A stretch of 64,000 nt of DNA from WHTK01 sp963711035 (GTDB lineage: Bacteria; Chloroflexota; Dehalococcoidia; DSTF01; WHTK01). The stretch is taken from positions 399,616 to 463,615 of the forward strand of contig CAVQCN010000005.1 of NCBI GenBank assembly GCA_963711035.1. The letters run 5' to 3'. Under the pieces are notes generated by a model, which was not told the origin of the DNA, made no database searches, and worked only from the letters and a program-made list of their open reading frames with translations. Positions 41,843-50,278 of the stretch are shown here, one piece after another. The position numbers and the translations under genes are program-made. Within the stretch, counting starts at the first letter, position 1; every line of letters starts with the position of its first letter.

Positions 41843-43585
41843 CTAAATGTTGAGCCAGACTTTCTCGTGATATTGAACCGTCGTCGCCGGGTCGACGTCC
41901 CAGTCCATGACTTCGGCACGCAACAACAGGTCCGTGTTGCGAGTGACCAGCTGCATGTAGCCGCCCCACTTGCTCAGGCACAGCAGCTGCAGCTGCTTCA
42001 CCAGGGCGATGTTCTGGTCGCGGTCCGTTGCGACCTCAGACTTCTCCACCAGCGCATCGACGTCGGGGTCTTCCAGACCGGTCCAGCCGAATTCGTTGTG
42101 CGAGTCAGACGCCTGCTGGCGCATCGGCGTCTGCGGACTGTCGTAGGCCGGGTGGCCGCCCGTGAACATGAACATCTTGCCGTCGTGCGCCTTGGGCAGG
42201 CCCTGGGCGCCGGGTAGCGGCACGATCTTCAGCTTGAAGCCGATCTGCCCCATCTGAGTCTGCAGGATCTGGGCCGACTGTTCGTTCAGGCCGGTGGTGC
42301 TGGCAAAGGGGTTGATCTCCCACTCCTGATCGCCGACGCCGGCCGCCGAGAACAGCTGCTTCGCTTGCTGCAAGTCGTTCGACCAGATCTCCTCGACGGT
42401 CATACCGTTCGGCGTCTTGTCCTTCCAGTCGATCTGGTAGTCCGCCTGGGGGATCTGCAGGATGCCGGGCGGTATCTGACCCTCACCGTTGAATAGCAGG
42501 TCCAGGAACTGCTGTCGCACCAGCGTCTTGTACGCCGCCTGGCGCACGCGGTCGTCCGCCTTCAGCGGGTTGAGGTCCTTGCGGCCCATGATGTTGAACG
42601 TGAACGGGTTCAACGCCAGGAAGGTGATCACGTTCATCTTGTCGCCGAGACTGGACTTCAGGCGGTCGCGCTGGTTCGCAGTCGTCTGCTCGATGAGGTG
42701 CAGCTGGCCGCTGCTGAACGCGGCTTCGGCCGCAGCTGGATCGCCGATGGTGATGTACTCGCGCTCTTCCGTGTACGGCAGACCATCCTTGGCAAAGCGA
42801 GAGGTTTCATTCTTCTCCCAGACGTAGTCGGCGCCCGTCGTGAAGTCCTTGAGGCGGTACGGGCCGCTACCGACTGGCTTGGTGGACGCGAGGTCCTTCT
42901 CCAGGATCTCCGGCGGGATCATCTGCTGCGTGCTCTGCTCGCCCATCTGGGTGCCACTGAAGAGATAGGCGTTGGGCTGCGTGAGGTGCCAGACGACAGT
43001 GGTGTCATCGGGGGCCTCGACGCTGTCCATGTAGACGACCTGGAAGCTGTTGGTTGCCGACGGGTTGTTCTTGGCGAAGTTCTGCTCGTTGACGACGTCG
43101 GACGCCGTGACGGCGCGGCCGTTGAGTGGCGCCTGGTTGTCGTAGACCATCCCAGGCTTCAGGGTCATACGCACCGTCAGCGGGTCGACCAGCTCCACCT
43201 TCTCCGCGGCCTCGAGCTTGTAGGGCGCGAACTCCGGGGAGAGCCGCGTCGAAATCAGGTGGTCGTAGACATGCAGGCTGGAGTAGACGTGGCCCTCGAG
43301 CCAGACGGCGTATGGGTCAAAGCTGTCGGGACCGGTCGCCGCCGTACGGACGAGACGCCCGCCCGTCTTCACCTGAGAAGCGGCCGTGGTCGGCGCCGCC
43401 GTTGGTGCCGGCGAAGCCAGGCCTGAGGTAGGCGATGCCGCGGAGCCACCGCCGCCGTTGTCGCTGCTGCTGCAGCCCACGAGGGCGAGCGTCGCACCGC
43501 CTACGGAAAGAGCCGCACCGGCCTTCAGCAGGCGCCGTCTGGCCATTCGCTCTCCCGCAATACGGTCCCAGTAGTTAGCTGCCAT
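41843..43585 (-). CDS. Family-5 substrate-binding lipoprotein B
   Basis: It has 580 residues with the same leader (ERMARRRLLKAGAALSVGGA, lipobox LALVGC) and body as protein A. Differences are scattered and mostly conservative: QVKTGGRLV for QVKKGGRIV, SPEFAPYKLEAAEKVELVDP for the A version, and FLALNPFTFNIMGRKDLNPL against YLALNPF. Long DNA stretches, for instance about 42360-42470 against 40310-40420, are almost identical. That points to recent tandem duplication or gene conversion. It stands alone between its own leader and terminator. It probably recognises a ligand close to that of A. Confidence 0.9.
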   Translation of the reverse strand: MAANYWDRIAGERMARRRLLKAGAALSVGGATLALVGCSSSDNGGGGSAASPTSGLASPAPTAAPTTAASQVKTGGRLVRTAATGPDSFDPYAVWLEGHVYSSLHVYDHLISTRLSPEFAPYKLEAAEKVELVDPLTVRMTLKPGMVYDNQAPLNGRAVTASDVVNEQNFAKNNPSATNSFQVVYMDSVEAPDDTTVVWHLTQPNAYLFSGTQMGEQSTQQMIPPEILEKDLASTKPVGSGPYRLKDFTTGADYVWEKNETSRFAKDGLPYTEEREYITIGDPAAAEAAFSSGQLHLIEQTTANQRDRLKSSLGDKMNVITFLALNPFTFNIMGRKDLNPLKADDRVRQAAYKTLVRQQFLDLLFNGEGQIPPGILQIPQADYQIDWKDKTPNGMTVEEIWSNDLQQAKQLFSAAGVGDQEWEINPFASTTGLNEQSAQILQTQMGQIGFKLKIVPLPGAQGLPKAHDGKMFMFTGGHPAYDSPQTPMRQQASDSHNEFGWTGLEDPDVDALVEKSEVATDRDQNIALVKQLQLLCLSKWGGYMQLVTRNTDLLLRAEVMDWDVDPATTVQYHEKVWLNI

Positions 43586-43712
43586 TGGTTCCCTCCTATT
43601 CGTCTCCGCAAGAATGGCTCAGTCTGGATCGAGGGCGGAAGCAAATCATTGGAGGAGTGGAACACAAGTTATTGATAGATTTTTGTGTTTGATCCATATG
43701 CTACACATATTG
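43586..43712 (-). promoter_or_regulatory. Conserved leader of binding protein B
   Basis: Minus-strand blocks GATCAAACACAAAAATCTAT, CAATAACTTGTG, CGATCCAGACTGAGCCATTC and TAGGAGGG match the leaders at 41536 and 49203. The terminal hairpin bases differ (CCTCG/CGGAG), so pairing there is weaker than in A and C. Confidence 0.65.
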
Positions 43713-43800
43713 GCACGAGAGCCGATGATCCGTGCGTGATCTCAAGTACGAATGGATGCAGCGCCACTGCAAGCCGGTTGCTATCGGAGGCAAATAAATG

Positions 43801-43833
43801 AGGAGGCCGCCCCGAATGTCGGGGCGGCCTCCT
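43801..43833. terminator. Strong hairpin after the VOC gene
   Basis: AGGAGGCCGCCCCGA and its exact complement form a 15-bp stem with loop ATG. It is 22 bases past the stop of the VOC gene and could act on either strand. Confidence 0.85.
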
Positions 43834-43854
43834 TTGCGTGGCAGCTGATTCGCG

Positions 43855-44475
43855 TCAGCGATGCTTCGGTTCGAAGTCGGGCTTCACCTCGTCGCTGGCC
43901 TTGAAGACGTGGTAGTCGCTGTCGTCTTCCAGGGACTCAGGCCCTTCGGTGGGCAAACGGCGACCCCAGATGACGGCCGCGCCCGGATTGTCGATCCAGG
44001 CGTAGCGCGGCACCTCGTACAGGATCTCGATGCCGTAGCCATCCGGGTCGGAGATGTAGGCGCTGTGGGTCATACCATGCTCGCCACGACTGTGGAACGT
44101 GACGCCCTTGCTCTGCATGAACGCGATCACCTTCAGCCAGGTGTCGCGGTCCTTGTACTTGATCGCCACGTGGTTCACGCCGACCGCCTTGGCCGCCATG
44201 TTCCACTCCTTCACCGCTTCCTTCTGCTCCGCGTTCGGAATCTCGAACAGCGCCAGGTCGTGGTGCTGCGTGCCGTCCCGGCCCCGGTAGAAGGTCGAGC
44301 GGGCCCGGCCGTTCTCGTCCTTGATCGATACGATCTCCTTGAAGCCGACGATACCGCTCCAGAACGCGTGCGAGCGCTCCAGGTTGGTCACGTTCAGCAC
44401 CAGGTGGTTGAGAGCGTCAGGCTGGATGGCCTCTGTCGGCACCTCTACCTTGCTCTCGTGCTCTGCTGTGGTCAT
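43855..44475 (-). CDS. VOC-family dioxygenase/glyoxalase-like protein 1
   Basis: The 206 residues form a vicinal-oxygen-chelate fold with two beta-alpha-beta modules. The first holds NHLVLNVTNLERSHAFWSGI and VGFKEIVSIKDENG. The second holds VNHVAIKYKDRDTWLKVIAF, then SRGEHGMTHSAYISDPDGYG and IEILYEV. Metal ligands H (NHLVL), H (NHVAI) and E (IEILYE) are in the positions used by extradiol dioxygenases. H-D-L-A-L-F supports a catechol-2,3-dioxygenase-like member. The substrate is unknown. It lies next to the divergent MetE-like gene 2. Confidence 0.82.
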   Translation of the reverse strand: MTTAEHESKVEVPTEAIQPDALNHLVLNVTNLERSHAFWSGIVGFKEIVSIKDENGRARSTFYRGRDGTQHHDLALFEIPNAEQKEAVKEWNMAAKAVGVNHVAIKYKDRDTWLKVIAFMQSKGVTFHSRGEHGMTHSAYISDPDGYGIEILYEVPRYAWIDNPGAAVIWGRRLPTEGPESLEDDSDYHVFKASDEVKPDFEPKHR

Positions 44476-44594
44476 GTAGGCCTCCTCTCTCGTGCGAGGA
44501 GTATATCCGAACCGCCGAAGAGCCTGCAGCAGGCTGTTCAGGCGTTCCTCCGCCGACTAGAATCGCAGCCATCGACTTCTGAGGAGGGCAGCAG

Positions 44595-45740
44595 ATGCGT
44601 CGCAGTATGGACCGAGTCCTGACCACCCACACGGGGAGCTTGCCACGGCCGCCGGAGCTGGCAGAGATGATCTGGCAGGCCGAGATGGGCAACGCCTCGG
44701 ACGCCGCCGCCTTCCAGGCCGCGGTCCAGGACGCCGTCAAGGAGACGGTGCGCAGGCAAGTCGAGCTCGGCGTCGACATCGTCAACGACGGCGAGATGGG
44801 CAAACCCGGCTACGCTACCTATATTAAAGACCGCGTCACCGGCTTCGGCGGCCACACCGAGGCGCGGATGGTCTGGGCCGAAGCGCGCGAGTTCCCCGAG
44901 TTCAACGAGCGCCGTGTCGCCCTGCGCGCCAGCACGACGACCGCCCGACCGTCCTGCGACGGCCCCATCGCCTGGCAGGACTTCAGCGCCGTCGAGCGCG
45001 ACATCGCCAACCTGAAGGCAGCCGTCGCCGCGACGCCACCGACCGAGACGTTCATGAGCGCCGCTTCGCCGGGAGTCATCGCCATCTTCCTGGCCAACGA
45101 CTACTACCCCAGCCACGAAGCCTACATCGAGGCGCTAGCCGCGGTGATGAAGGACGAGTACGAGGCGATTCACAACGCCGGCTTCCAGCTGCAGATCGAC
45201 TGCCCCGACCTGGCGATGAGCCGCCAGAGCCGCTTCCCGGACGTCCCGCTCGAGGAGTTCCGCCGCATCGTCGCCCTGCACGTCGAGGCGGTAAACGAGG
45301 CGACGCGCAACATCCCGCCGGACGACATGCGCCTGCATCTCTGCTGGGGCAACTACGAGGGGCCGCATCACCTGGACGTGCCCCTCGGCGACATCATCGA
45401 CATCGTCCTGACGGCGCGACCCGCCGGCATCTCCTTCGAAGGCGCCAATCCGCGCCACGAGCACGAGTGGAACCTCTGGGAGCGCACGAAGCTCCCGGAG
45501 GGCAAGGTCCTCTTCCCCGGAGTGATCGACTCGACGACGAACTTCATCGAGCACCCGGAGCTGGTGGCGCAGCGCATCCAGCGTTATGTGAACCTCGTCG
45601 GCCAAGAGAACGTGGTCGCCAGCGTGGACTGCGGCTTCGGCACCTTCGTGCGCTCCACGACGGTCGACGCGCGCATCGCCTGGGCGAAGCTGGGCGCACT
45701 CGTCGAGGGCGCACGCATCGCCAGCAACGCGCGGCGATGA
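44595..45740 (+). CDS. MetE C-domain-like (UROD/MetE superfamily) protein 2
   Basis: The 381 residues are homologous to the protein at 36420-37619. LTTHTGSLPRPPELAEMIWQ, GVDIVNDGEMGKPGYATYIK, MRLHLCWGNYEGPHHLDVPL, GISFEGANPRHEHEWNLWER and NVVASVDCGFGTF keep the zinc ligands H-x-C, E and C. Like its paralogue it lacks the N-terminal MetE half. Such proteins can transfer an alkyl group to or from a thiol (as in epoxyalkane:CoM transferase); the real substrate is unknown. GAGGAGGGCAGCAG precedes the ATG. It is divergent from the VOC gene, which may belong to the same pathway. Confidence 0.83.
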   Translation: MRRSMDRVLTTHTGSLPRPPELAEMIWQAEMGNASDAAAFQAAVQDAVKETVRRQVELGVDIVNDGEMGKPGYATYIKDRVTGFGGHTEARMVWAEAREFPEFNERRVALRASTTTARPSCDGPIAWQDFSAVERDIANLKAAVAATPPTETFMSAASPGVIAIFLANDYYPSHEAYIEALAAVMKDEYEAIHNAGFQLQIDCPDLAMSRQSRFPDVPLEEFRRIVALHVEAVNEATRNIPPDDMRLHLCWGNYEGPHHLDVPLGDIIDIVLTARPAGISFEGANPRHEHEWNLWERTKLPEGKVLFPGVIDSTTNFIEHPELVAQRIQRYVNLVGQENVVASVDCGFGTFVRSTTVDARIAWAKLGALVEGARIASNARR

Positions 45741-45794
45741 GGGCAATGAGGGCGATGACGTAGAGCTAATGCCAGTGCCAAGCAAGAGGGGCCA

Positions 45795-46250
45795 GTGAAG
45801 ATCGGCACAGGCTGGCGCAGGTGGGTGGCTCAAATGCTCGGCCGGGTCACGGCAGTGAGGGAAATCCCGAATCCCTATCCGCTCGGTGAAGGCGAACGCG
45901 TTCTACTCATAGCCGAGGGCTACACATACAGAGGCGCGTTAGGGTCGCCAGGAAGAACGTCGCCCATAGTATTGACCAACCGGCGTTTGCTTTACCGCGC
46001 GTACCGGTTTCTTGCGAGACCTGTCCTGTTGGACATCCCCCTATCAGCCATCACTTCCACTGACCGGGGCAGCTTCATTGACTTCGTGTTTGGTGGGAGA
46101 CGCCTGCGTTTACGCCTCTCAAATGGAAGAATCCATAAGATATGGATCTTGTCGCGAGCCTGCGGATACCCTGATCCCGTCAGGCACTGGGTGAAGGCCG
46201 TGAATACTGCCGTTGAGTCGGCGCGGGCTAAGGAAGCGTCTCAGCGCTAG
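45795..46250 (+). CDS. Small protein with PH/GRAM-like domain
   Basis: This 151-residue protein uses a GTG start. GERVLLIAEGYTYRGALGSP, PIVLTNRRLLYRAYRFLARP and LLDIPLSAITSTDRGSFIDF give the strand order typical of bacterial PH/GRAM-like domains. V-L-T-N-R-R-L-L-Y is the clearest element. A C-terminal helix follows (VRHWVKAVNTAVESARAKEA). There is no membrane segment. Base composition is less GC-rich than the neighbours by eye. Its 3' end overlaps the convergent VOC gene by 23 bases. Function unknown. Confidence 0.65.
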   Translation: MKIGTGWRRWVAQMLGRVTAVREIPNPYPLGEGERVLLIAEGYTYRGALGSPGRTSPIVLTNRRLLYRAYRFLARPVLLDIPLSAITSTDRGSFIDFVFGGRRLRLRLSNGRIHKIWILSRACGYPDPVRHWVKAVNTAVESARAKEASQR

Positions 46251-46818
46251 CGTTTGCCGACGCGCGGACGGGCGAAGCCGGCCGCGACGTGAGCTGGCGG
46301 ATACGCTCCGCCGTCTCCGCGTCGGGCTGCTGGCCCATGGGGACGTGGCGCACCTGCTCCCAGATGGCGTGCACGTCGGCGATGACCTCTTCGTCGGGGC
46401 GCTCGATGTCGATGGGCACGCCGATGCCGACCCAGGACGGCAGGCCGGTGACCCAGAACACTTCCGTCGGGTTGTTCTCCGGGTCGCGGAAGTAGCAACC
46501 GATAGCGCTGGCGTGCGTTACGAGGCGGTCCATCTTGTAGCCCTTCTCGCGGATGCGGCGATAGAAGTCGCGCAGGTCGTCCAGCGAGTTGACGCGCAAC
46601 GAGATCTGGTTGATCAGATGCGGGTCGGCGGGCGAGGGACGGCCGGTCATGAGGGCGATCTCGTGATCGACGGCGTCGGGGTCGGCGCTGAAGAACGCCA
46701 TGACGTCGCTGCACTTGGTGAGCGTCATGCCCATGAAGTTGGCGTAGAAGTCCTTCATGACCTCGAGGTCCTGCACGTAGATGCCGACGTGTCCCAATCC
46801 GGTTACGCGAGCTGCCAT
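46228..46818 (-). CDS. VOC-family dioxygenase/glyoxalase-like protein 2
   Basis: The 196 residues start MAARVTGLGHVGIYVQDLEV, with the first metal His. MKDFYANFMGMTLTKCSDVM, DHEIALMTGRPSPADPHLIN and QISLRVNSLDDLRDFYRRIR follow. The C-terminal ligand region reads IGCYFRDPENNPTEVFWVTG (Glu ligand). The pattern is that of type I extradiol dioxygenases or related enzymes. ATG at 46818 has GGAGG seven bases upstream. The HIT-protein gene lies immediately upstream on the same strand (64 bases). Confidence 0.82.
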   Translation of the reverse strand: MAARVTGLGHVGIYVQDLEVMKDFYANFMGMTLTKCSDVMAFFSADPDAVDHEIALMTGRPSPADPHLINQISLRVNSLDDLRDFYRRIREKGYKMDRLVTHASAIGCYFRDPENNPTEVFWVTGLPSWVGIGVPIDIERPDEEVIADVHAIWEQVRHVPMGQQPDAETAERIRQLTSRPASPVRASANASAETLP

Positions 46819-46881
46819 CAGACGCCTCCTCTGCTCCACTGGCGCCAGTGTAGCGCGCCTGGCAAGCGCTTTAAGCCGGCG

Positions 46882-47292
46882 TCACCCGAGAAGATCGGTC
46901 AGCGCCCGAGCCACTTCCGCAAGGTCCTCGTTAGACGGGGTCGCACGCCTGCCTTCCAGCATGGAGCGCGACGTGATGTCGTGGTAATCGTGCATCGGCA
47001 CGATGTGGACGTGCGCGTGAGGCACGTCCCATCCCGCTACGACGAGACCAACCTTGACGGGCTTACTGAAAGCCTCGACCGCGGCGGCGAGTCTTCTCAC
47101 GGTCAACATCAGGTGCACATATTCGGCATCATTGAGACCAAAGAGGTTCGCCTCATGCCGTCGAGGGATCACGAGAAGGTGACCGGGGTTGATCGGGTGA
47201 CGGTCCACGAAGGCCAAAGCGCCGGCGTCGCGGTAGACCTCCTGCTCGGCAGGCTCGCTCTTCACCATGGCGCAAAAGACGCAGTCGTTCAT
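46882..47292 (-). CDS. HIT-family nucleotide hydrolase
   Basis: The 136 residues begin MNDCVFCAMVKSEPAEQEVY, with a C-x-x-C zinc half-site. They continue ALAFVDRHPINPGHLLVIPR, RHEANLFGLND and GWDVPHAHVHIVPMHDYHDI. The H-x-H-x-H triad with its catalytic His belongs to the histidine-triad hydrolases/transferases acting on nucleoside phosphoramidates or dinucleoside polyphosphates. The start is the ATG at 47292, not the longer frame. It is probably co-transcribed with the VOC gene downstream. Confidence 0.88.
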   Translation of the reverse strand: MNDCVFCAMVKSEPAEQEVYRDAGALAFVDRHPINPGHLLVIPRRHEANLFGLNDAEYVHLMLTVRRLAAAVEAFSKPVKVGLVVAGWDVPHAHVHIVPMHDYHDITSRSMLEGRRATPSNEDLAEVARALTDLLG

Positions 47293-47375
47293 CGAGGCGC
47301 CAATCCTACCAGTCACCACCTACGCATCTGAACCGATGCACGCGTACAGACAAAAGAGGCCACGTCGACAAGGAG

Positions 47376-47415
47376 ACGGTCGCGGTCCCGGGATCAATCC
47401 CGATGGCCGCGACCG
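47376..47415 (-). terminator. Terminator after binding protein C
   Basis: GGTCGCGG pairs with CCGCGACC, with CCCGGGAT...ATCCCG inside. It lies 42 bases past the stop of the 47457-49202 gene. Confidence 0.7.
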
Positions 47416-47456
47416 CCAGTCAACTCTACGCGTAGAGCGCGCCTACCTCGGAACGA

Positions 47457-49202
47457 CTAGGTGTTGAGCCAGGCTTTCTCCTGGTACAACACGGTCGTCG
47501 CCGGGTCGATGTCCCAATCCATGACCTCGGAGCGCAGTAGCAGGTCCGTGTTGTGGGTGAGCAGCTGGATGTAGCCGCCCCACTTGCTCAGACAGAGTAG
47601 CTGCAACTGCTTCACCAGCGCGATGTTCTCGTCACGGTCGGTTGCGACCTCAGACTTCTCCACCAGCGCGTCGACCTCCGGGTCTTCCAGGCCCGTCCAG
47701 CCGAACTCGTTGTGCGAATCAGACGCCTGCTGGCGCATCGGCGTCTGCGGGCTGTCGTAGGCCGGGTGGCCGCCCGTGAACATGAACATTTCGCCCTTGT
47801 GCGCCTTGGGTAGACCCTGGGCGCCGGGTAGCGGCACAATCTTCAGCTTGAAGCCGATCTGCCCCAGCTGTGTCTGCAGGATCTGCGCCGACTGCTCGTT
47901 GATACCACTCGAGCTGGCGAAGGGGTTGATCTCCCACTCCTGATCGCCCACGCCGGCCGCCGAGAACAGCTGCTTGGCCTGCTGCAGGTCGTTTGCCCAG
48001 ATTTCAGTCACCGTCATGCCGTTGGGTGTCTTGTCGTTCCAGTCGATCTGGTAGTCGGCCTGCGGCGGCTGCAGGATGCCGGGAGGCACGACGCCCTCGC
48101 CCTTGTACAGCAGGTCGAGGAACTGCTGCCGGTTGAGGGTCTTGTATGCCGCCTGGCGCACGCGGTCGTCCGCTTTCAGCGGGTTGAGCGCCTTTTGGCC
48201 CATGATGTTGAACGTGAACGGATTCAACGCCAGGTAGGTGACGACGTTCATCTTGTCGCCCAGGCTCTTCTTCAGGCGGTCGCGCATGTCCGGCGTAGCG
48301 CCCACGTCGATGACTTGTTGCTGGCCGCTGCTGAACGCAGCTTCCAGGGCGGCCGGGTCGCTGATGGTGACGTACTCGTGCTCGTCGATGTACGGCAGGT
48401 CGTCCTTGACGAAGCGGGATGTCGGGTTCCTCTCCCAGACGTAGTCGGCGCCCGTCGTGTAGTCCTTGAGGCGGTACGGCCCGCTGCCGATCGGCTTGGT
48501 CGAGGCCAGGTCCATCTCCAGGATCTCGGGCGGGATCATCTGCTGCGTGCTTTGCTCACCCATCTGGGTGCCGCTGAACAGGTACGCGTTCGGCTGCGTC
48601 AGGTGCCACACGACCGTGGTGTCATCCGGCGCTTCCGCGCTGTCCATGTAGACGACCTGGAAGCTGTTCGTCGCCGCCGGGTTGTTCTTGGCGAAGTTCT
48701 GCTCGTTGACGATGTCGGACGCCGTCACGGCGCGGCCGTTGACCGGCGCCTGGTTGTCGTAGACCAGGCCCGGCTTCAAGGTCAGACGCACCGTCATCGG
48801 GTCGACCAGTTCCATCTTCTCGGCCGCCTCAAGCTTGAAGGGCGCGTACTCCTTCGCCAGTCGAGTCGCGATCGGGTGGTCATAAACGTGCAGGCTGCTG
48901 TAGATGTGACCCTCGAGCCAGACGGCGTAGGGGTCGAAGCTGTCCGGGCCTGCTGACCAACTCCGGACAAGACGCCCGCCCTTCTTTACCTGAGAGGCCG
49001 CCGTGGTCGGCGCCGCAGTGGGCACCGGCGAAGCCAGGCCGGACGTCGGCGAGGCCGCCGAACCGCCACCACCGTTATTGCTGCTGCTGCAGCCCACCAG
49101 TGCCAGGGTGGCGGCTCCCACCGACAGCGCAGCGCCCGATTGGAGCACTCGCCGCCGGCCCATGCGGCTCCTCGTAATACGGTCCCAGTAATTCGATGCC
49201 AT
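47457..49202 (-). CDS. Family-5 substrate-binding lipoprotein C
   Basis: It has 581 residues and is the third close paralogue. The leader is RSRMGRRRVLQSGAALSVGA with lipobox LALVGC. The body reads GGRLVRSWSAGPDSFDPYAV, LTLKPGLVYDNQAPVNGRAV, DDTTVVWHLTQPNAYLFSGT and MFTGGHPAYDSPQTPMRQQA. It is less similar to A and B than they are to each other in the ligand-facing region (QVIDVGATPDMRDRLKKSLG), which may mean a different ligand. It has the same leader and terminator arrangement as A and B. Confidence 0.9.
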   Translation of the reverse strand: MASNYWDRITRSRMGRRRVLQSGAALSVGAATLALVGCSSSNNGGGGSAASPTSGLASPVPTAAPTTAASQVKKGGRLVRSWSAGPDSFDPYAVWLEGHIYSSLHVYDHPIATRLAKEYAPFKLEAAEKMELVDPMTVRLTLKPGLVYDNQAPVNGRAVTASDIVNEQNFAKNNPAATNSFQVVYMDSAEAPDDTTVVWHLTQPNAYLFSGTQMGEQSTQQMIPPEILEMDLASTKPIGSGPYRLKDYTTGADYVWERNPTSRFVKDDLPYIDEHEYVTISDPAALEAAFSSGQQQVIDVGATPDMRDRLKKSLGDKMNVVTYLALNPFTFNIMGQKALNPLKADDRVRQAAYKTLNRQQFLDLLYKGEGVVPPGILQPPQADYQIDWNDKTPNGMTVTEIWANDLQQAKQLFSAAGVGDQEWEINPFASSSGINEQSAQILQTQLGQIGFKLKIVPLPGAQGLPKAHKGEMFMFTGGHPAYDSPQTPMRQQASDSHNEFGWTGLEDPEVDALVEKSEVATDRDENIALVKQLQLLCLSKWGGYIQLLTHNTDLLLRSEVMDWDIDPATTVLYQEKAWLNT

Positions 49203-49325
49203 TCGTTCCCTCCTAGTCGTGCCCGTAAGGATGGCTCAGTCTGGATCGGGCATGAGGGGAACGCATTGCAGGGGGAACCACAAGTTAACTGATAGATGTT
49301 TATGTTTGATCTATATGATAGAAAA
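49203..49325 (-). promoter_or_regulatory. Conserved leader of binding protein C
   Basis: Minus-strand blocks GATCAAACATAAACATCTAT, CAGTTAACTTGTG, CGATCCAGACTGAGCCATCC and TAGGAGGG match the leaders of A and B. TGCCCGATCC...TTACGGGCA can close a stem as in A. Confidence 0.65.
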
Positions 49326-49661
49326 ATCAGTCGATCGTTTTCACCAAGCACCGAAGGTAGCCTACCAACGCGTGGTCAACGGATCGCTGAGCCAGGAGAC
49401 GCGGGCCAGGTATCAGATCCGACCGGGGCCGACAGACGACGTCGCGCATTCGTACGGCGCCAGTGGCTTGTCACCCATGCCCGAAGCCGATATCGATACT
49501 GTGCAGCGACGTATCCAAGTACTCGGGAGCGAACCACCAGAAGAGCCGCCGTGGAAGAGAGACCACGTCGCGCGCTCACCGTAGGATCGAGTGCCAGTAA
49601 GCCGGACTTCTGGGGAGGAGGCATCTAGAAGAGGCGCGCTCGAACCGATTCCTATAGAGAG
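49326..49661. other. Intergenic gap before the sigma factor
   Basis: This stretch separates the divergent leader of binding protein C from the ECF sigma gene. Short open frames on both strands lack recognisable content. I see no terminator. A promoter for the sigma gene is expected but I cannot point to one. Confidence 0.4.
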
Positions 49662-50255
49662 ATGACCATCACTGATCTCGGCGCCTTCAGGAGCGAGCCT
49701 GCCGACGAAGCGGACCTGGTTCGAAGGGCGAAGGCCCGGGATGCTCTGGTCTGGGCGTCCTGGCACGATCAGTACTATCCGCTGATCTACCGCTACGCCT
49801 ATTCGAGGCTGAGTAGCCGATCGGATGCCGAGGACGTTGCATCGCAGGTCTTCTTGGAAGCGATGAAGTCCATCGGGCGGTATGACTACCGAGGGCGTCC
49901 GATTCTCGCGTGGTTTTACGGCATCGCCAGTCACGTGGTGTCGAAGCGCCGGCGACAGCTAGGTCGTAGCGAACAGCTTCCCGATATGGAATTGCTACTC
50001 GACACCCAGAAGCTGATAACCATCGAGGACGCGTCTCTCACCAGGGTCATGCTCTACGAGGCACTCAGCCGATTGAAGCCAGAGCACCGAGACGTCCTGG
50101 TCCTTCGATTCCTCCTCGATCTCCCGTCCAGCCAGGTCGCAGAGATCCTCGGCAAGAGTGAGGCCGCCACGTATTCGTTGCAAGTGCGGGCGATGAACGC
50201 TCTGCGGCGCGACCTTTCTTTCGCACCGAACGATTCGTCGGCGACTGCGGCATAG
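49662..50255 (+). CDS. ECF-type RNA polymerase sigma factor 1
   Basis: The 197 residues hold sigma region 2 (ASWHDQYYPLIYRYAYSRLS, DAEDVASQVFLEAMKSIGRY, GRPILAWFYGIASHVVSKRR) and region 4 (LYEALSRLKPEHRDVLVLRF, LLDLPSSQVAEILGKSEAAT, YSLQVRAMNALRRDLSFAPN). Such factors direct transcription of small regulons. The following gene, 24 bases downstream, is a membrane-spanning protein in the anti-sigma position. It resembles the sigma factor at 54087 in its E-D-V/I-(A/T)-x-(Q/E)-V-F-x-E-A-M-x-S-I core. Confidence 0.93.
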   Translation: MTITDLGAFRSEPADEADLVRRAKARDALVWASWHDQYYPLIYRYAYSRLSSRSDAEDVASQVFLEAMKSIGRYDYRGRPILAWFYGIASHVVSKRRRQLGRSEQLPDMELLLDTQKLITIEDASLTRVMLYEALSRLKPEHRDVLVLRFLLDLPSSQVAEILGKSEAATYSLQVRAMNALRRDLSFAPNDSSATAA

Positions 50256-50278
50256 ATAGTCAGAGGGATTCAGCAGAA

